Source of the DNA: Nitrospirota bacterium
Lineage (GTDB): Bacteria; Nitrospirota; Nitrospiria; Nitrospirales; Nitrospiraceae
Assembly (NCBI GenBank): GCA_016219645.1
Contig: JACRLR010000040.1
Span: 124,001 to 188,000, forward strand
Reading direction: 5' to 3'
Length of the DNA: 64,000 nucleotides
A model generated the notes under the pieces. That model was not told the origin of the DNA. It made no database searches and saw only the letters and a list, made by a program, of their open reading frames with translations. Below are positions 1-8,369 of the stretch, in pieces (position 1 is the first letter of the stretch; each line of letters begins with the position of its first letter). Both the position numbers and the translations under genes were made by a program.

Positions 1-1102
1 CGTGGTTCCCGCCCGACAAATTATTTCCACCCTCCGTCTGACTATTCACAGTGACCGTGATACCTGGAAGTCCGTCGATCGTGAAGGTATTCCCGTTGAT
101 CGTGGCAATGTTCCCCTCCAGCTTCACCGCCGCATGGAACTTCACATGCTTGGCCGTCAAAATCCCGTCAGCCAACCGGCCTTCGGCAGACAGTTTCGCT
201 CCCACGACGATCTCGTCGATCGTGCCGCCTCGAAACTCCGTGCTTGGAGTCGTTTGCACATGGGTTGTCCCGATAAAGAAGTCCCCAACACCTACAACCT
301 GGGTCACGAATCCTTCCACTTCGAATTCGTCCATATTATTGCCGAAGCCCTGATTTTCCCGCTCGACCTTTGTGGCAACGAGAGTCGTCGTCACAGAATT
401 GAAGTTCGTTCCTTTTATTTCCACGAAGAGCCCATTCCAGTTGCTCCCACTCGGAGTCGGCATGTTGTCGATCAGCGATGTCGAGTAATCCACAGTTAAA
501 TTCCCGATTTTGAAGGTCTTCGCGGTCGCGTCATGCAGGCTCACAAACCCACGCACTTCAGGCGTCACTCCGACCAATTTCTTTTCGATGAACGTCGCCT
601 GGATCACTCCGTCCGGCCTGATATGCCCATTCACCTCCACAAAGTCTCCAGCGGCGAGATTGCCAATGTTCCCGTTAAGACCATTGCTGTCATCGATCAG
701 GGTCGTACTATCGACCAACACAGTTTGCCCCATAACCACCAGGCTCAGCCTGTCCGCCGCGATCGACTGCACCAAACCCTCTACCGCATCCTTCTGCTGA
801 ACTGTGCTGGCTGACCGTTGGTCTCCGTTGAACGAGCCGGTAACCGTTACTGTCATGCCAAGTTTGAGGTCACCCTGGCTGCCAGACTGGCCGTCGACTG
901 TGAATGACGACCCGCTCGTGTCGAATCTTTTGCCGTTCACAAATACACTGCCGAAACCGGTAACGGTACCGGACGAGGCAGCTGATCCGCTGGCGCTGCC
1001 GGTTGCCGGACTGGACGACCCCCCGCCACCGCCGCAGGCACTGAGCAATCCCACCAAGCCAACTGCGCCGAGAAGATTGAATAAGAAAGATGACCGTCTC
1101 AT
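1..1102 (-). CDS. DUF5666-type repeat lipoprotein (partial)
   Basis: The gene reads leftward off the window, with 367 codons visible. The N-terminus is a lipoprotein signal: a short basic start (MRRSS), a hydrophobic core, then a lipobox LSAC at residues 20-23 followed by a Gly/Ser linker. The rest is a run of beta-rich units of about 60-70 residues with the recurring pattern of G-V/I-hydrophobic, ITV-like strand and V-D-x-x-T, which fits DUF5666 repeats. It is probably anchored in the outer membrane or periplasm. An AGGGGGA ribosome site lies about 7 bases before the ATG. No enzymatic motif is visible and the function is unknown. Confidence 0.72.
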   Translation of the reverse strand, partial: MRRSSFLFNLLGAVGLVGLLSACGGGGGSSSPATGSASGSAASSGTVTGFGSVFVNGKRFDTSGSSFTVDGQSGSQGDLKLGMTVTVTGSFNGDQRSASTVQQKDAVEGLVQSIAADRLSLVVMGQTVLVDSTTLIDDSNGLNGNIGNLAAGDFVEVNGHIRPDGVIQATFIEKKLVGVTPEVRGFVSLHDATAKTFKIGNLTVDYSTSLIDNMPTPSGSNWNGLFVEIKGTNFNSVTTTLVATKVERENQGFGNNMDEFEVEGFVTQVVGVGDFFIGTTHVQTTPSTEFRGGTIDEIVVGAKLSAEGRLADGILTAKHVKFHAAVKLEGNIATINGNTFTIDGLPGITVTVNSQTEGGNNLSGGNH

Positions 1103-1139
1103 GAAATGATCCCCCTGTGTTAGAAATTTGACTTCCAAT

Positions 1140-1487
1140 CTAAAATATGAACTTGAGCCCGACAAAAACCGCGCCCTCGCCATCGGATTTGCCGAACGGT
1201 AACGGTTTTGTCCAACACACTTCAGCGAGGGTCGGAACTTCTGCCATGTTGATGGGCGTCGGCATATGGACCTTCATCACTTGTTCGATCGCCGGGGCCT
1301 GATCCATCAAGACCAGCATTCCTCCATTGCTGATGTTCAGAGAGAGCAATTCCCCTCTGTGGGTCGACGCAGCCGGGGTTTCTCCCTGTATCGTCATCTC
1401 GTATGGTATCGGCCTCAACAACGTCGCCCGCGCGCTGTGACTTCTCTGACTATCTGTGATCGGCCAGTCCCAGCCTGTCTGTGTCAT
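1140..1487 (-). CDS. PilZ domain protein
   Basis: A small single-domain protein of 115 residues. It shows the PilZ signature: a basic RSHSAR-like stretch near the N-terminus and LNISNGGM (the N/D-x-S-x-x-G motif) about 30 residues later. PilZ domains bind cyclic di-GMP, and this arrangement suggests a free-standing c-di-GMP receptor. The chosen start (MTQTGW) has a good GGAGAC ribosome site; an in-frame start 18 codons upstream has none. It lies just upstream of the DUF5666 gene on the same strand, so the two may be co-transcribed. The target is unknown. Confidence 0.75.
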   Translation of the reverse strand: MTQTGWDWPITDSQRSHSARATLLRPIPYEMTIQGETPAASTHRGELLSLNISNGGMLVLMDQAPAIEQVMKVHMPTPINMAEVPTLAEVCWTKPLPFGKSDGEGAVFVGLKFIF

Positions 1488-1710
1488 CTCGCGTCTCCTT
1501 TGTAAAAAACTTTCTACGACCTCAATCTCATGACGGTTCACATTTTCTAAGGCGAGAGCCGGCGGGATCGCACTCTCTCTCCAACCTCATCTGATGGGTT
1601 AGACGGAGCAGGGGGGGAAAGGTAAACAGGGAATGCGGGCGTCTTACAGGATGTCTTGAAAGAAGGCCCATGGCCGCGTCGGCGGAGTGGTAGGTCAGTC
1701 ACGTTCCGCT

Positions 1711-1880
1711 GTAATTTGGTAATTACTGGCCATCCCGGCCCTCTCCGATTAGGGGGGAGAATCTATATCAAGGGGAATCTATATAAAATGGTTAATGGCT
1801 TTCAATCGTTTCCTGGAGCCATTTTGAGACTTTAGCTAGCTTTTAACCGGCTCAGGAAACCATACCCCTCTTATAGTGGG
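1711..1880. repeat. Duplicated intergenic element, copy A
   Basis: It begins with TTTGGTAATTAC (1715-1726), then TGGC, a CCGATTA motif (1745-1751), and ends with GGCTCAGGAAACC and CCCCTCTTA (1865-1873). The same ordered landmarks recur in copy B about 280 bases downstream. The middle also contains two copies of GAATCTATAT 16 bases apart. Confidence 0.5.
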
Positions 1881-1994
1881 TTGTAAGGTGATTTATGTAG
1901 ACATGTCTAGCTGTCCTCTTAAGCAAAATATCCCTGACACCTGCGAGATGATTGACTAGTCCATTTCCCATATCGTAAGCGCCAAACCTCCCTC

Positions 1995-2155
1995 AGTATT
2001 TGGTGATTACAGGCACCGTCCCTTCAATCTTTCCCGATTGAGCGGAGGCTGTTGGTATGCGTGGATGGATGCCTGATAGGTGGTTCAGTAAATATCTACG
2101 GTAAACTGTGGGGTTTTAGGTTGGCTCAGGGAGCCTTGCCCCTCTTAAGGGCAGA
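1995..2155. repeat. Duplicated intergenic element, copy B
   Basis: It carries TTTGGTGATTAC (1999-2010), AGGC, CCGATTG, then GGCTCAGGGAGCC and CCCCTCTTA (2139-2147), in the same order and at nearly the same spacing as copy A (140 against 150 bases between first and last landmark). Sequence between landmarks has diverged. Confidence 0.5.
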
Positions 2156-2170
2156 GGTTAACTCTTATTA

Positions 2171-2215
2171 GGCCATCATGCCGGTTGCTCCGGTTGCAAT
2201 GGAGCCACGATGGCC
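2171..2215. other. Hairpin-forming sequence
   Basis: GGCCATC at the left end pairs with GATGGCC at the right, and inside these GCTCC pairs with GGAGC around a 9-base loop, giving a stem with an internal bulge. No T-run follows, so this is not a classic terminator. Confidence 0.4.
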
Positions 2216-2640
2216 AGAGTATTCTTGTGGAGATACCGGTTACTTCTAAGCATGAACCGGCTAGAAGCCTGCGGGCAACCTTTTCTTGTCACGCCGGAAT
2301 TTCACTGGCCTGGACGTCATCGCGTCTTTCTCGCATACCTCGCGCTTCACGCGCCACGGTCTCTGTGAGACTTTCTTAGTATCCTGCCAAATGACAGAAG
2401 CGTTTGGGTTATGGCCGTGCAGGCTACTGCCGTCAGCTCCGCCTCATATCTGCAGATACGGTCATATTTGGACAAACGCATGCCGTTTTTCTCCTGCGTC
2501 CTTCGTATTTCACTGACCCTTAGCCACCAGCTCTTCTCATCTGCTCAATTTTCTTGATCAGTTTCGTACCGCACCAAGGCACACAGCTTGCTGAGGGGTT
2601 CTGGGTTGGAATTACCCCACTCACTGGAAGGAGGTTCGTA

Positions 2641-3033
2641 ATGCACAAGGCGAAAAAGCAGATTCTCCCGGTCCTGCTCACTGTCCTGGCCATTGTTGCG
2701 TTGGCAGTCACTCCGGCGCTGGCCAAGGATTCGAAAACCAAGAAGTCCAGCCAATCTTCTGCAAAAACGGCGGCTGAAGCAGCTGGACATGTCCCGGAAC
2801 AGCCCGAGGCACCCAAGGCAGGCCAGTTCGACTCTGCACCGGGCCCGGCCTGGAAAACCCTAGGTGGAACCCTCAAAAAAGTCGAAGGCAACATCTACAC
2901 AGTTGAAGATTACGAAGGGAATCACGTCAAGCTGCTGGTCGGACAAGGGACGAAACAGCTCCACAAGAAAAAGGTTGGGGACACTGTCCGCGCGGAAATT
3001 ACGCGAGGCGGCTTCGCGAATTCCATTCAGTAA
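2641..3033 (+). CDS. Small secreted protein
   Basis: A 130-residue protein with a clear Sec signal peptide: MHKAKKQ, a hydrophobic stretch rich in L/V/A, and an ALA cleavage site before KDSKTKK. The middle is Lys/Ser/Ala/Pro-rich. The C-terminal 55 residues form a compact, probably beta-rich domain (GGTLKKVEGNIYTVEDYEG and onward). GGAGG sits 7 bases before this ATG, which rules out the longer in-frame start at 2554. It is followed by a strong terminator and is monocistronic. I do not recognise the family; the C-terminal part recalls small beta-barrel modules seen in DUF5666-like proteins. Confidence 0.7.
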   Translation: MHKAKKQILPVLLTVLAIVALAVTPALAKDSKTKKSSQSSAKTAAEAAGHVPEQPEAPKAGQFDSAPGPAWKTLGGTLKKVEGNIYTVEDYEGNHVKLLVGQGTKQLHKKKVGDTVRAEITRGGFANSIQ

Positions 3034-3080
3034 CTCCCATTTCGAATCCGCGCACCCATCTCACGCGCGGGAGTGTCCAT

Positions 3081-3118
3081 GAAGAGGCCGGCCCTGAACA
3101 GGTCGGCCTCTTCTTTTT
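3081..3118 (+). terminator. Rho-independent terminator
   Basis: A perfect 10 bp stem (GAAGAGGCCG at 3081-3090 with CGGCCTCTTC at 3104-3113) is followed by a T-run. It closes the transcript of the small secreted protein gene. Confidence 0.85.
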
Positions 3119-3135
3119 TCCCCTTCCTTGAAGGG

Positions 3136-3987
3136 CTATTTCCCAACCGAAACAAACTGGATGTCGCCATAATAGGCAGTGGCCCGTTCCTTCGTGTTGT
3201 CCGTGTCGGTCATGATGGCGACGCCGTTCATCAACGGTGGTTCTTCGCCGAATGCCCTCTTGTAATCTTCATAGATGTTCCGTTCTTCACTCACCCAGAG
3301 ACCCACCTTCTGGGCTCCACTCTCCACCACAACCATCTGCGCAAAATCGGTATAGGCATTCTCAACAATCGCCCCGACCGGCGCGTGCGTGTCCCAAATG
3401 TAATTCAACGCCCCGATCGGAATGTCGCCAAAGATCGCTTGACCGGCTTTGAACTTGAGCTTCTTGCCGAAACTGACTTTGTCCGGATCGTAGGCGAAGG
3501 TAATATAGAGCCTCGCTGGAAAATCATCGCCGTCTTTCCTGGTCACGTCGTTGTGTTTCAGAATATTCTCGATCTTCCATCGCCACCGCACAATCGGGTA
3601 TTCCTTTGGATCGATGTTGACTGCTTTGATGAGGCCGGAAGCGGAGGCCTCGCTCACGGCCTTGACGACGACTGCGTCTCCATCCTTGACTAATTCATAC
3701 ACCGTCTGTTTCGGAATCTTCTTAAACGTGAGCGGCTTCCAACCTTCCGGGACAGTCTGCCCGACCATCCCGCTCGAAAACTTCGCAACGTCGATCACCG
3801 ACGGAGACTCAGCCCTGGCAGCTATGGGTGCAATGAGTAGCCCCAACGCAATCAGCACGAATTTCCACACCCTTCTTTCTATCCACTTTTGCGATGAGGG
3901 AGGATAGGTCATCCGTACGCTCGCGTGTCCAACGAGGGCCTTCTGAGGCTGCGCGTTGCGCGAGCACAGAAGATCATCAGCCGGCAT
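3136..3987 (-). CDS. DUF3047 family protein
   Basis: A 283-residue protein that I recognise as DUF3047: an RWRWKIENIL motif, the DFPARLYITF strand and a W-D-T-H segment, giving a beta-sandwich-like exported domain. A hydrophobic stretch (about residues 43-58) ending in AARA predicts a signal peptide, but from the chosen start it has an unusually long N-region. That start has a strong AGGAGG site; a GTG about 42 codons further in would give a normal signal peptide. It starts 4 bases after the upstream reductase gene, so the two form an operon. The biochemical role is unknown. Confidence 0.75.
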   Translation of the reverse strand: MPADDLLCSRNAQPQKALVGHASVRMTYPPSSQKWIERRVWKFVLIALGLLIAPIAARAESPSVIDVAKFSSGMVGQTVPEGWKPLTFKKIPKQTVYELVKDGDAVVVKAVSEASASGLIKAVNIDPKEYPIVRWRWKIENILKHNDVTRKDGDDFPARLYITFAYDPDKVSFGKKLKFKAGQAIFGDIPIGALNYIWDTHAPVGAIVENAYTDFAQMVVVESGAQKVGLWVSEERNIYEDYKRAFGEEPPLMNGVAIMTDTDNTKERATAYYGDIQFVSVGK

Positions 3988-3991
3988 CCCC

Positions 3992-5581
3992 TCACCTCCT
4001 CCTCATCCATGCGAACAACTTCGCAAGCCAGGCCTTCGTACTCGGAGTGAAATGTTCCTTCCGCCAAAGATTCACCACCTTCTTGTTCACTTCTGCCTGG
4101 GTTGGATAGGGATGGATCGTCCCGGCGATCGTCTTGGCTCCGCCGCCGGCTTTCATCGCCACGGAAAACTCACCGATCATCTCGCCTGCGTGCGACGCTA
4201 CGATTGTAGCTCCAAGTATCTTGTCCGTGCCCTTCTGAATGTGAATCCTCGCGAAACCCTCTTCTTCTCCATCGAGGATCGCGCGATCGACCTCATCGAG
4301 CTTGTAGGTGTAGGTTTCGACCCCGATGCCTTTCTCTTTTGCATCCCTCTCATACAGTCCGACATGCGCGACTTCCGGCTCCGTGAAGGTGCACCAGGGC
4401 ATGATCAAGGAATCGACGCTTGCGTAGCCCAATCCAAGCGGATGTGGAAACAAGGCATTCTGACTAACGATCTGCGCCATGGCATCGGCCGCATGGGTAA
4501 ATTTGTAGCGGGAGCAAACGTCGCCCGCCGCGAAGATCTTGGAATTCGTCGTTTGCAGCCGTTCGTTCACCGTGATCCCATTCTTGTCGAACTCAACGCC
4601 GACCGCCTCCAGTCCGACTCCCTCGACATTCGGAGTCCGGCCGACGCCGACAAGAATCTCGTCGACCGTTACATCGTACCGCTGACCGTGTGAATCGACC
4701 GTCAGCCGCTTGCCGGCCTCCGTTCTTTGTACCTTCACATCCTTCCCGCAACAGAGCAACTTTACCCCGTCGCGCAACATCTGCTGCTCGACGATGTCTG
4801 CTGCATCGCGGTCCTCTTTCGGCATGATGCCGTGAGTCGTTTCGATCAGGTAGACCTGGCTCCCGAAACGGGCGAACGACTGCGCCAACTCGCAGCCGAT
4901 GGGGCCAGCCCCGATCACCCCGACGCGTGGCGGCAACTCCGTCAGCGAGAAGACTGTTTCGTTGGTGAGATAGCCCGCCTCTCCCAGGCCGGCTGTCGAA
5001 GGTACGGTGGGTCGCGCGCCGGTACAAATCGCGGCCCTTGCAAAGGTCAAGGTCCTGTTGCCGGCCGGTCCTTGGACTTGGATGCGATCGGTTCCAATGA
5101 AGTGCCCGTTGCCGATATAGACATCCACGCCCAGCTTGGTATAGCGGTTGGCCGAATCGTTGTGGCTGATCCGTGCCCTCAGCTTCCTCATGCGGGCCAT
5201 TGCGGCTCCGAAATCGTACTTCACACCGGGAGGAATATGGAGACCGAACTCCTCGGCATTTCGCAAGTCGGTCCAAGCCCGCGATGCCCGAATCATTCCC
5301 TTTGAGGGCACGCAGCCGACATTGAGACAATCGCCGCCCATCAAGTGTTTCTCAATCAACGCCACTTTGGCCCCTAGGCCGGCAGCAATGACAGCCGTTA
5401 TCAATCCTGCCGTCCCAGCCCCGATGACCACGATGTTGTAGCGGCCAGCCGGTTCAGGATTGACCCAATTGGACGGATGGACATTATCTTTCAGAATACG
5501 ATTGTGCTCGTCGTTCGGTAAAAGGAGACCCTCTGTATGCTCACGCATCGAGGCCGTCCTCTCTGAACTGGGGGCAATCAT
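3992..5581 (-). CDS. FAD-dependent disulfide oxidoreductase (mercuric reductase-like)
   Basis: A flavoprotein of the dihydrolipoamide dehydrogenase / mercuric reductase family (529 residues). Visible are the FAD-binding GAGTAGL near residue 54, the redox-active disulfide GGDCLNVGCVPSK, the NAD(P)-binding GVIGAGPIGCELAQ, the second FAD motif FAAGDVC, and the C-terminal dimerisation domain. There is no N-terminal metal-binding HMA domain and no vicinal C-terminal Cys pair, so mercury reduction is doubtful. The partner is probably a small-molecule disulfide or quinone. It sits between a TVP38/TMEM64 membrane protein and a DUF3047 protein on the same strand. An in-frame ATG at 5548, with AGAGGA upstream, is an alternative start. 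Confidence 0.8.
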   Translation of the reverse strand: MIAPSSERTASMREHTEGLLLPNDEHNRILKDNVHPSNWVNPEPAGRYNIVVIGAGTAGLITAVIAAGLGAKVALIEKHLMGGDCLNVGCVPSKGMIRASRAWTDLRNAEEFGLHIPPGVKYDFGAAMARMRKLRARISHNDSANRYTKLGVDVYIGNGHFIGTDRIQVQGPAGNRTLTFARAAICTGARPTVPSTAGLGEAGYLTNETVFSLTELPPRVGVIGAGPIGCELAQSFARFGSQVYLIETTHGIMPKEDRDAADIVEQQMLRDGVKLLCCGKDVKVQRTEAGKRLTVDSHGQRYDVTVDEILVGVGRTPNVEGVGLEAVGVEFDKNGITVNERLQTTNSKIFAAGDVCSRYKFTHAADAMAQIVSQNALFPHPLGLGYASVDSLIMPWCTFTEPEVAHVGLYERDAKEKGIGVETYTYKLDEVDRAILDGEEEGFARIHIQKGTDKILGATIVASHAGEMIGEFSVAMKAGGGAKTIAGTIHPYPTQAEVNKKVVNLWRKEHFTPSTKAWLAKLFAWMRRR

Positions 5582-5606
5582 AACGGGATTTTCCTTTTCT
5601 ACTACA

Positions 5607-5641
5607 CTTCACGCTTCACGCCTCACGTTTCACGTTTCACG
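5607..5641. repeat. Heptamer array (5 x YTTCACG-type)
   Basis: Five consecutive 7 bp units of the form (C/T)(T/C)TCACG, in the gap between the TVP38 gene and the disulfide reductase gene. It is part of a class of 7 bp-period arrays also found at 14.8, 17.4, 34.9, 38.6, 59.1 and 63.1 kb. Confidence 0.85.
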
Positions 5642-5652
5642 GAATTCGCGCG

Positions 5653-6390
5653 TCATACCTTTTTGACCGAGAACCTCTTGTAAGCGATCGGCACAAGCGC
5701 GAGGAGCCCGAGGAGCACGAAAGCGGCAATGACCTTGGCGGAGGCGATGTCACCCAACGAGTTGATGGTCCCCAGTTGGCGGCCCGCATAGGCATAGACG
5801 AAGGAACCAGGGATGATGCCCAGGGCTGTGGCGGCTATGTAGCTTCCGACGTTCATTCTCGTCAAACCGGACACCAGATTGACGGCAAAAAATGGAAAGA
5901 GCGGAATCAGCCGGAGTGTGACGAGATAGCTGAACGCGTTTTTAGCAAACCCTTGTTGGAGCGGTTCCAACCACTTGCCGAATCTCTCCTCCACCCAGTC
6001 CCGCAACAGGTAGCGCGCAGCCAGAAACGCGAGTGTCGCTCCTGCTGTCGCTCCGAGGTTCACCAGCAGGGTGCCGAAGATACTACCGAATAAGAACCCT
6101 CCGGCCAATGTCAGGATCACTGCGCCTGGCAGCGACAACCCCGTCACCGCAATGTAGCAGAGGACGAACAGCGCCGCGGCTCCGACAGAGTTGGCTTCCG
6201 TGAAGGCTAGCAAGTGATCGCGATTATCTTTCAGTGCCGCCAATGACAAAAATCGTCCGAGATCAAAATAGAAGAAGGCTCCGATTGCGCCAGCAATCAC
6301 CACGGCAATGGCAAGTTTTCCGGCACTCGAGTTAGCCGGCATAGCTGTCTCAGACAAGGGGGTGGGCATAGTAATCTCGTCTTGTATCAT
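5653..6390 (-). CDS. TVP38/TMEM64 (DedA-like) membrane protein
   Basis: A 245-residue integral membrane protein with about six hydrophobic segments. It shows the SNARE-associated/TVP38 core: GLSLPGAVILTLAGGFLFG, then an R-x-I-P-hydrophobic motif (LRLIPLFPFFAVNLVSGL) and the GIIPGSFVYAYAGRQLG segment. Members of this superfamily act as lipid scramblases or transporters. The start at MIQDEI has an AGGAG site; an upstream in-frame extension does not. The reductase gene follows 71 bases downstream. TVP38 domains fused or adjacent to disulfide reductases are a recurring arrangement, so the pair probably works together. Confidence 0.82.
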   Translation of the reverse strand: MIQDEITMPTPLSETAMPANSSAGKLAIAVVIAGAIGAFFYFDLGRFLSLAALKDNRDHLLAFTEANSVGAAALFVLCYIAVTGLSLPGAVILTLAGGFLFGSIFGTLLVNLGATAGATLAFLAARYLLRDWVEERFGKWLEPLQQGFAKNAFSYLVTLRLIPLFPFFAVNLVSGLTRMNVGSYIAATALGIIPGSFVYAYAGRQLGTINSLGDIASAKVIAAFVLLGLLALVPIAYKRFSVKKV

Positions 6391-6494
6391 GGGGACTCCT
6401 CTTTTGACTGTCAATGTCGGACAGACTGCTAGAAGTTTCGTCGCTGGCCCCTGCAGGATATTACAAGCCAGTCTCTCGTGCGGCAGGGCCCTTT

Positions 6495-7262
6495 TTAGGA
6501 AGCAGATAGTGGGAAGGGTAGGTATTGCTTGGGGATTCCACAATATTGAGAGGGTGGGGAATTCCCGGCTTGGACCACCCGAAACTGAAGAAGGGCATGA
6601 CAGCCAGACCAGTTCGTATAGGAGCCTGTGGGGAAAATATTGGCGACTGCTTTTTTTCTGAGTCGATTCGAGGGGCCTTTTAAGGGAGATTTACGTGGAG
6701 GGGGGGGATATTCCCATTGATAGTTGCTGACATCACGATTCATGTCGAGCCGGCCAAAGGCTCGCTCGAACGGATCGATCATTCCGTCATGGTTCTTGTC
6801 GAGTTCTTGAAAGTGATCGTGCAGGATCTCACCGGCCTGGGGATTTGGCGGTCGGCCTGCTCGGCGGTCCCTGCTGGGATCATAACGTTGCGGCTGCTCG
6901 AGTATTCCATGATACGAGAGGTCCGGCTTCGGCTCGACGATGGCTGGGGAAGGCCGTTCTATCACCGCCTTCTGGTGGAGAGTGATCTTCCGGGGAACTT
7001 GCTTGGAGGGTTTCTGTCCCTGCGCCACCGTAGGCAGCATCTTGGTTGACTCAGTCCCGGCCTGTGGCTTGGCATCTGCCCTGGGTGACTTTGCTGAACC
7101 ATGGCGTTCTGGGGCGAGCGGATGAACCACTGGTTGCTTGGCAGAAGTCGCCAACGCAAGGGAGTCCAACCCTCCGAAACCACTCAGAGGCACCAAGATC
7201 CCTACAAGGAGAAACCAGCCTGTATATGGATGTAACACTGTCCTCCCTCGGCGGACTTTCAC
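6495..7262 (-). CDS. Exported EF-hand protein
   Basis: 255 residues from a GTG start, or about 8 fewer from a second GTG preceded by GGGAGG. The N-terminus has a signal peptide-like hydrophobic stretch (residues 15-38). A Pro/Lys-rich linker is followed by a canonical EF-hand loop, DKNHDGMIDPFE (155-166), and a degenerate second loop, DMNRDVSNYQWE, with acidic or amide ligands at positions 1, 3, 5 and 12. Calcium binding outside the cytoplasm is likely. The last 60 residues have low complexity and no recognisable fold. No partner is evident. Confidence 0.62.
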   Translation of the reverse strand: MKVRRGRTVLHPYTGWFLLVGILVPLSGFGGLDSLALATSAKQPVVHPLAPERHGSAKSPRADAKPQAGTESTKMLPTVAQGQKPSKQVPRKITLHQKAVIERPSPAIVEPKPDLSYHGILEQPQRYDPSRDRRAGRPPNPQAGEILHDHFQELDKNHDGMIDPFERAFGRLDMNRDVSNYQWEYPPPPRKSPLKGPSNRLRKKAVANIFPTGSYTNWSGCHALLQFRVVQAGNSPPSQYCGIPKQYLPFPLSAS

Positions 7263-7653
7263 GAAAGCCTTTCAAGTGTATCAGGCCCTATGATGCCTCA
7301 AAGACCCCGGATTCCTTAAGTGAATTCCTACTCCTGTCCAAAGACCTCCTACTGTCTAGAACCTTCCCAAACCCTGGCACGCTTTTCTAGCAGGCTGTTG
7401 AGAAAGTCCGCCAGCGGCGTTCTCGCTGCGCGCAGAGGCTCAACGTACTACAGAGAGTACGCGTCGCCTCGTCGCTTGCTGCGGCCTTGCTGAACGGCCT
7501 TTCTGAACAGCCTGCGATGGCTTCTGAACGGGTCTGCGAGCATCCAGATGTTTCGTGTCTGTTTTGCTCGAGTCGTTTGTCAACACACTGCCAGAGATCT
7601 TGCCAGTTGTCAGAAAGGCCTTGGCTCGCGTAGTCTGTGATGAGGAGGCCACC
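7263..7653. other. Intergenic region with repeat copy 1
   Basis: It separates the divergent EF-hand and molybdoenzyme genes. Apart from the inverted-repeat element at 7390-7515 I see nothing gene-like. Confidence 0.5.
7390..7515 (+). repeat. Dispersed inverted-repeat element, copy 1
   Basis: Its ends are inverted: CAGGCTGTTGAGAAAG pairs with CTTTCTGAACAGCCTG. Between them lie the family core CCGCCAGC, a central stem GTACT/AGTAC in CAACGTACTACAGAGAGTAC, and TGCGGCCTTGCTGAACGGCC. The same layout recurs at 17.1, 19.8, 20.4 and 27.1 kb. Confidence 0.82.
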
Positions 7654-8298
7654 ATGGACGAACCCAGCAGACTGACCAAGACGAAGGAGCAATGGGCCAA
7701 GGCGCGCCGAGGGGGTGAAGAACGGGAGGTATTTTACGAAGGAGACGCCCGCCTGCCACCGGGGCAGCACCTCGTCGAGACATTTCCTGTGCTGGATCTG
7801 GGATTTAAGCCTGACATTCCCTTGACTGACTGGAGCCTGACCATAGACGGGTTTGTGACCACCCCTGTTACCTGGACATGGGAGCAATTCTTGGCGCAAC
7901 CCCAATTCACAGATGTCTCAGACTTCCATTGTGTGACGAGCTGGAGCCGATTCGACAACGAATGGGAAGGGGTCAGTTTCCAGCACATCCTGTCCGTCGT
8001 GAAGCCGCTGTCTTCTGCAAAGTTCGTTCTCTTCAAATCGTTCGACGACTACACCACCAATTTGCCGCTTGAATCCTGCGATGACAGCGACGTGCTGCTC
8101 ACTTACAAATGGAACGGCAAACCCCTCACGAAAGAACACGGAGGCCCGGTTCGCGTGATCGTTCCGAAGCGTTATGCCTGGAAGGGCGCAAAGTGGGTGA
8201 AGGAGATTACCTTTTCGGATAAGGATGCAAAGGGGTTTTGGGAAGTGAGGGGCTATTCGAATAGCGCGCTTCCTTGGAAGAATGATCGCTATGGGTGA
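7654..8298 (+). CDS. Sulfite oxidase-like molybdopterin oxidoreductase
   Basis: A 214-residue protein corresponding to the catalytic Mo-cofactor domain of the sulfite oxidase / MsrP (YedY) superfamily. The motif FHCVTSWSRFDNEWEGV contains the Mo-ligating Cys, and LLTYKWNGKPLTKEHGGPVR is the conserved pterin-binding segment. There is no Tat or Sec signal, so it is probably cytosolic. It lacks the dimerisation domain of true sulfite oxidases, which is normal for short bacterial members. GAGGAGG precedes this ATG; a longer frame upstream runs into the repeat element. The substrate is unknown. An enolase-superfamily gene follows. Confidence 0.82.
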   Translation: MDEPSRLTKTKEQWAKARRGGEEREVFYEGDARLPPGQHLVETFPVLDLGFKPDIPLTDWSLTIDGFVTTPVTWTWEQFLAQPQFTDVSDFHCVTSWSRFDNEWEGVSFQHILSVVKPLSSAKFVLFKSFDDYTTNLPLESCDDSDVLLTYKWNGKPLTKEHGGPVRVIVPKRYAWKGAKWVKEITFSDKDAKGFWEVRGYSNSALPWKNDRYG

Positions 8299-8369
8299 GA
8301 CCGAATGGATCAGATGGATCCATTAACGGCCTTCTTAATCTGAAGAATTTCCTTCCCACCAAGCACAAA

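Larger units (their letters stand above)
1488..2640. other. Gene-free stretch with a duplicated element
   Basis: I find no convincing gene in these 1.15 kb. Short open frames here lack ribosome sites and recognisable domains. What stands out is a diverged tandem duplication (see 1711-1880 and 1995-2155), a short repeated GAATCTATAT motif (1759-1771 and 1775-1787) and a hairpin at 2171-2215. The stretch may be a long regulatory region or hold small RNAs. Confidence 0.5.

Noticed and set aside
2-499. 165-codon frame on the + strand at the left edge
   Set aside because: It is antisense to the DUF5666 lipoprotein gene, which has a signal peptide, ribosome site and family pattern.
2185-2516. Two overlapping frames in the gene-free region
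   Set aside because: No ribosome sites, unusual composition, no family resemblance; probably chance frames.
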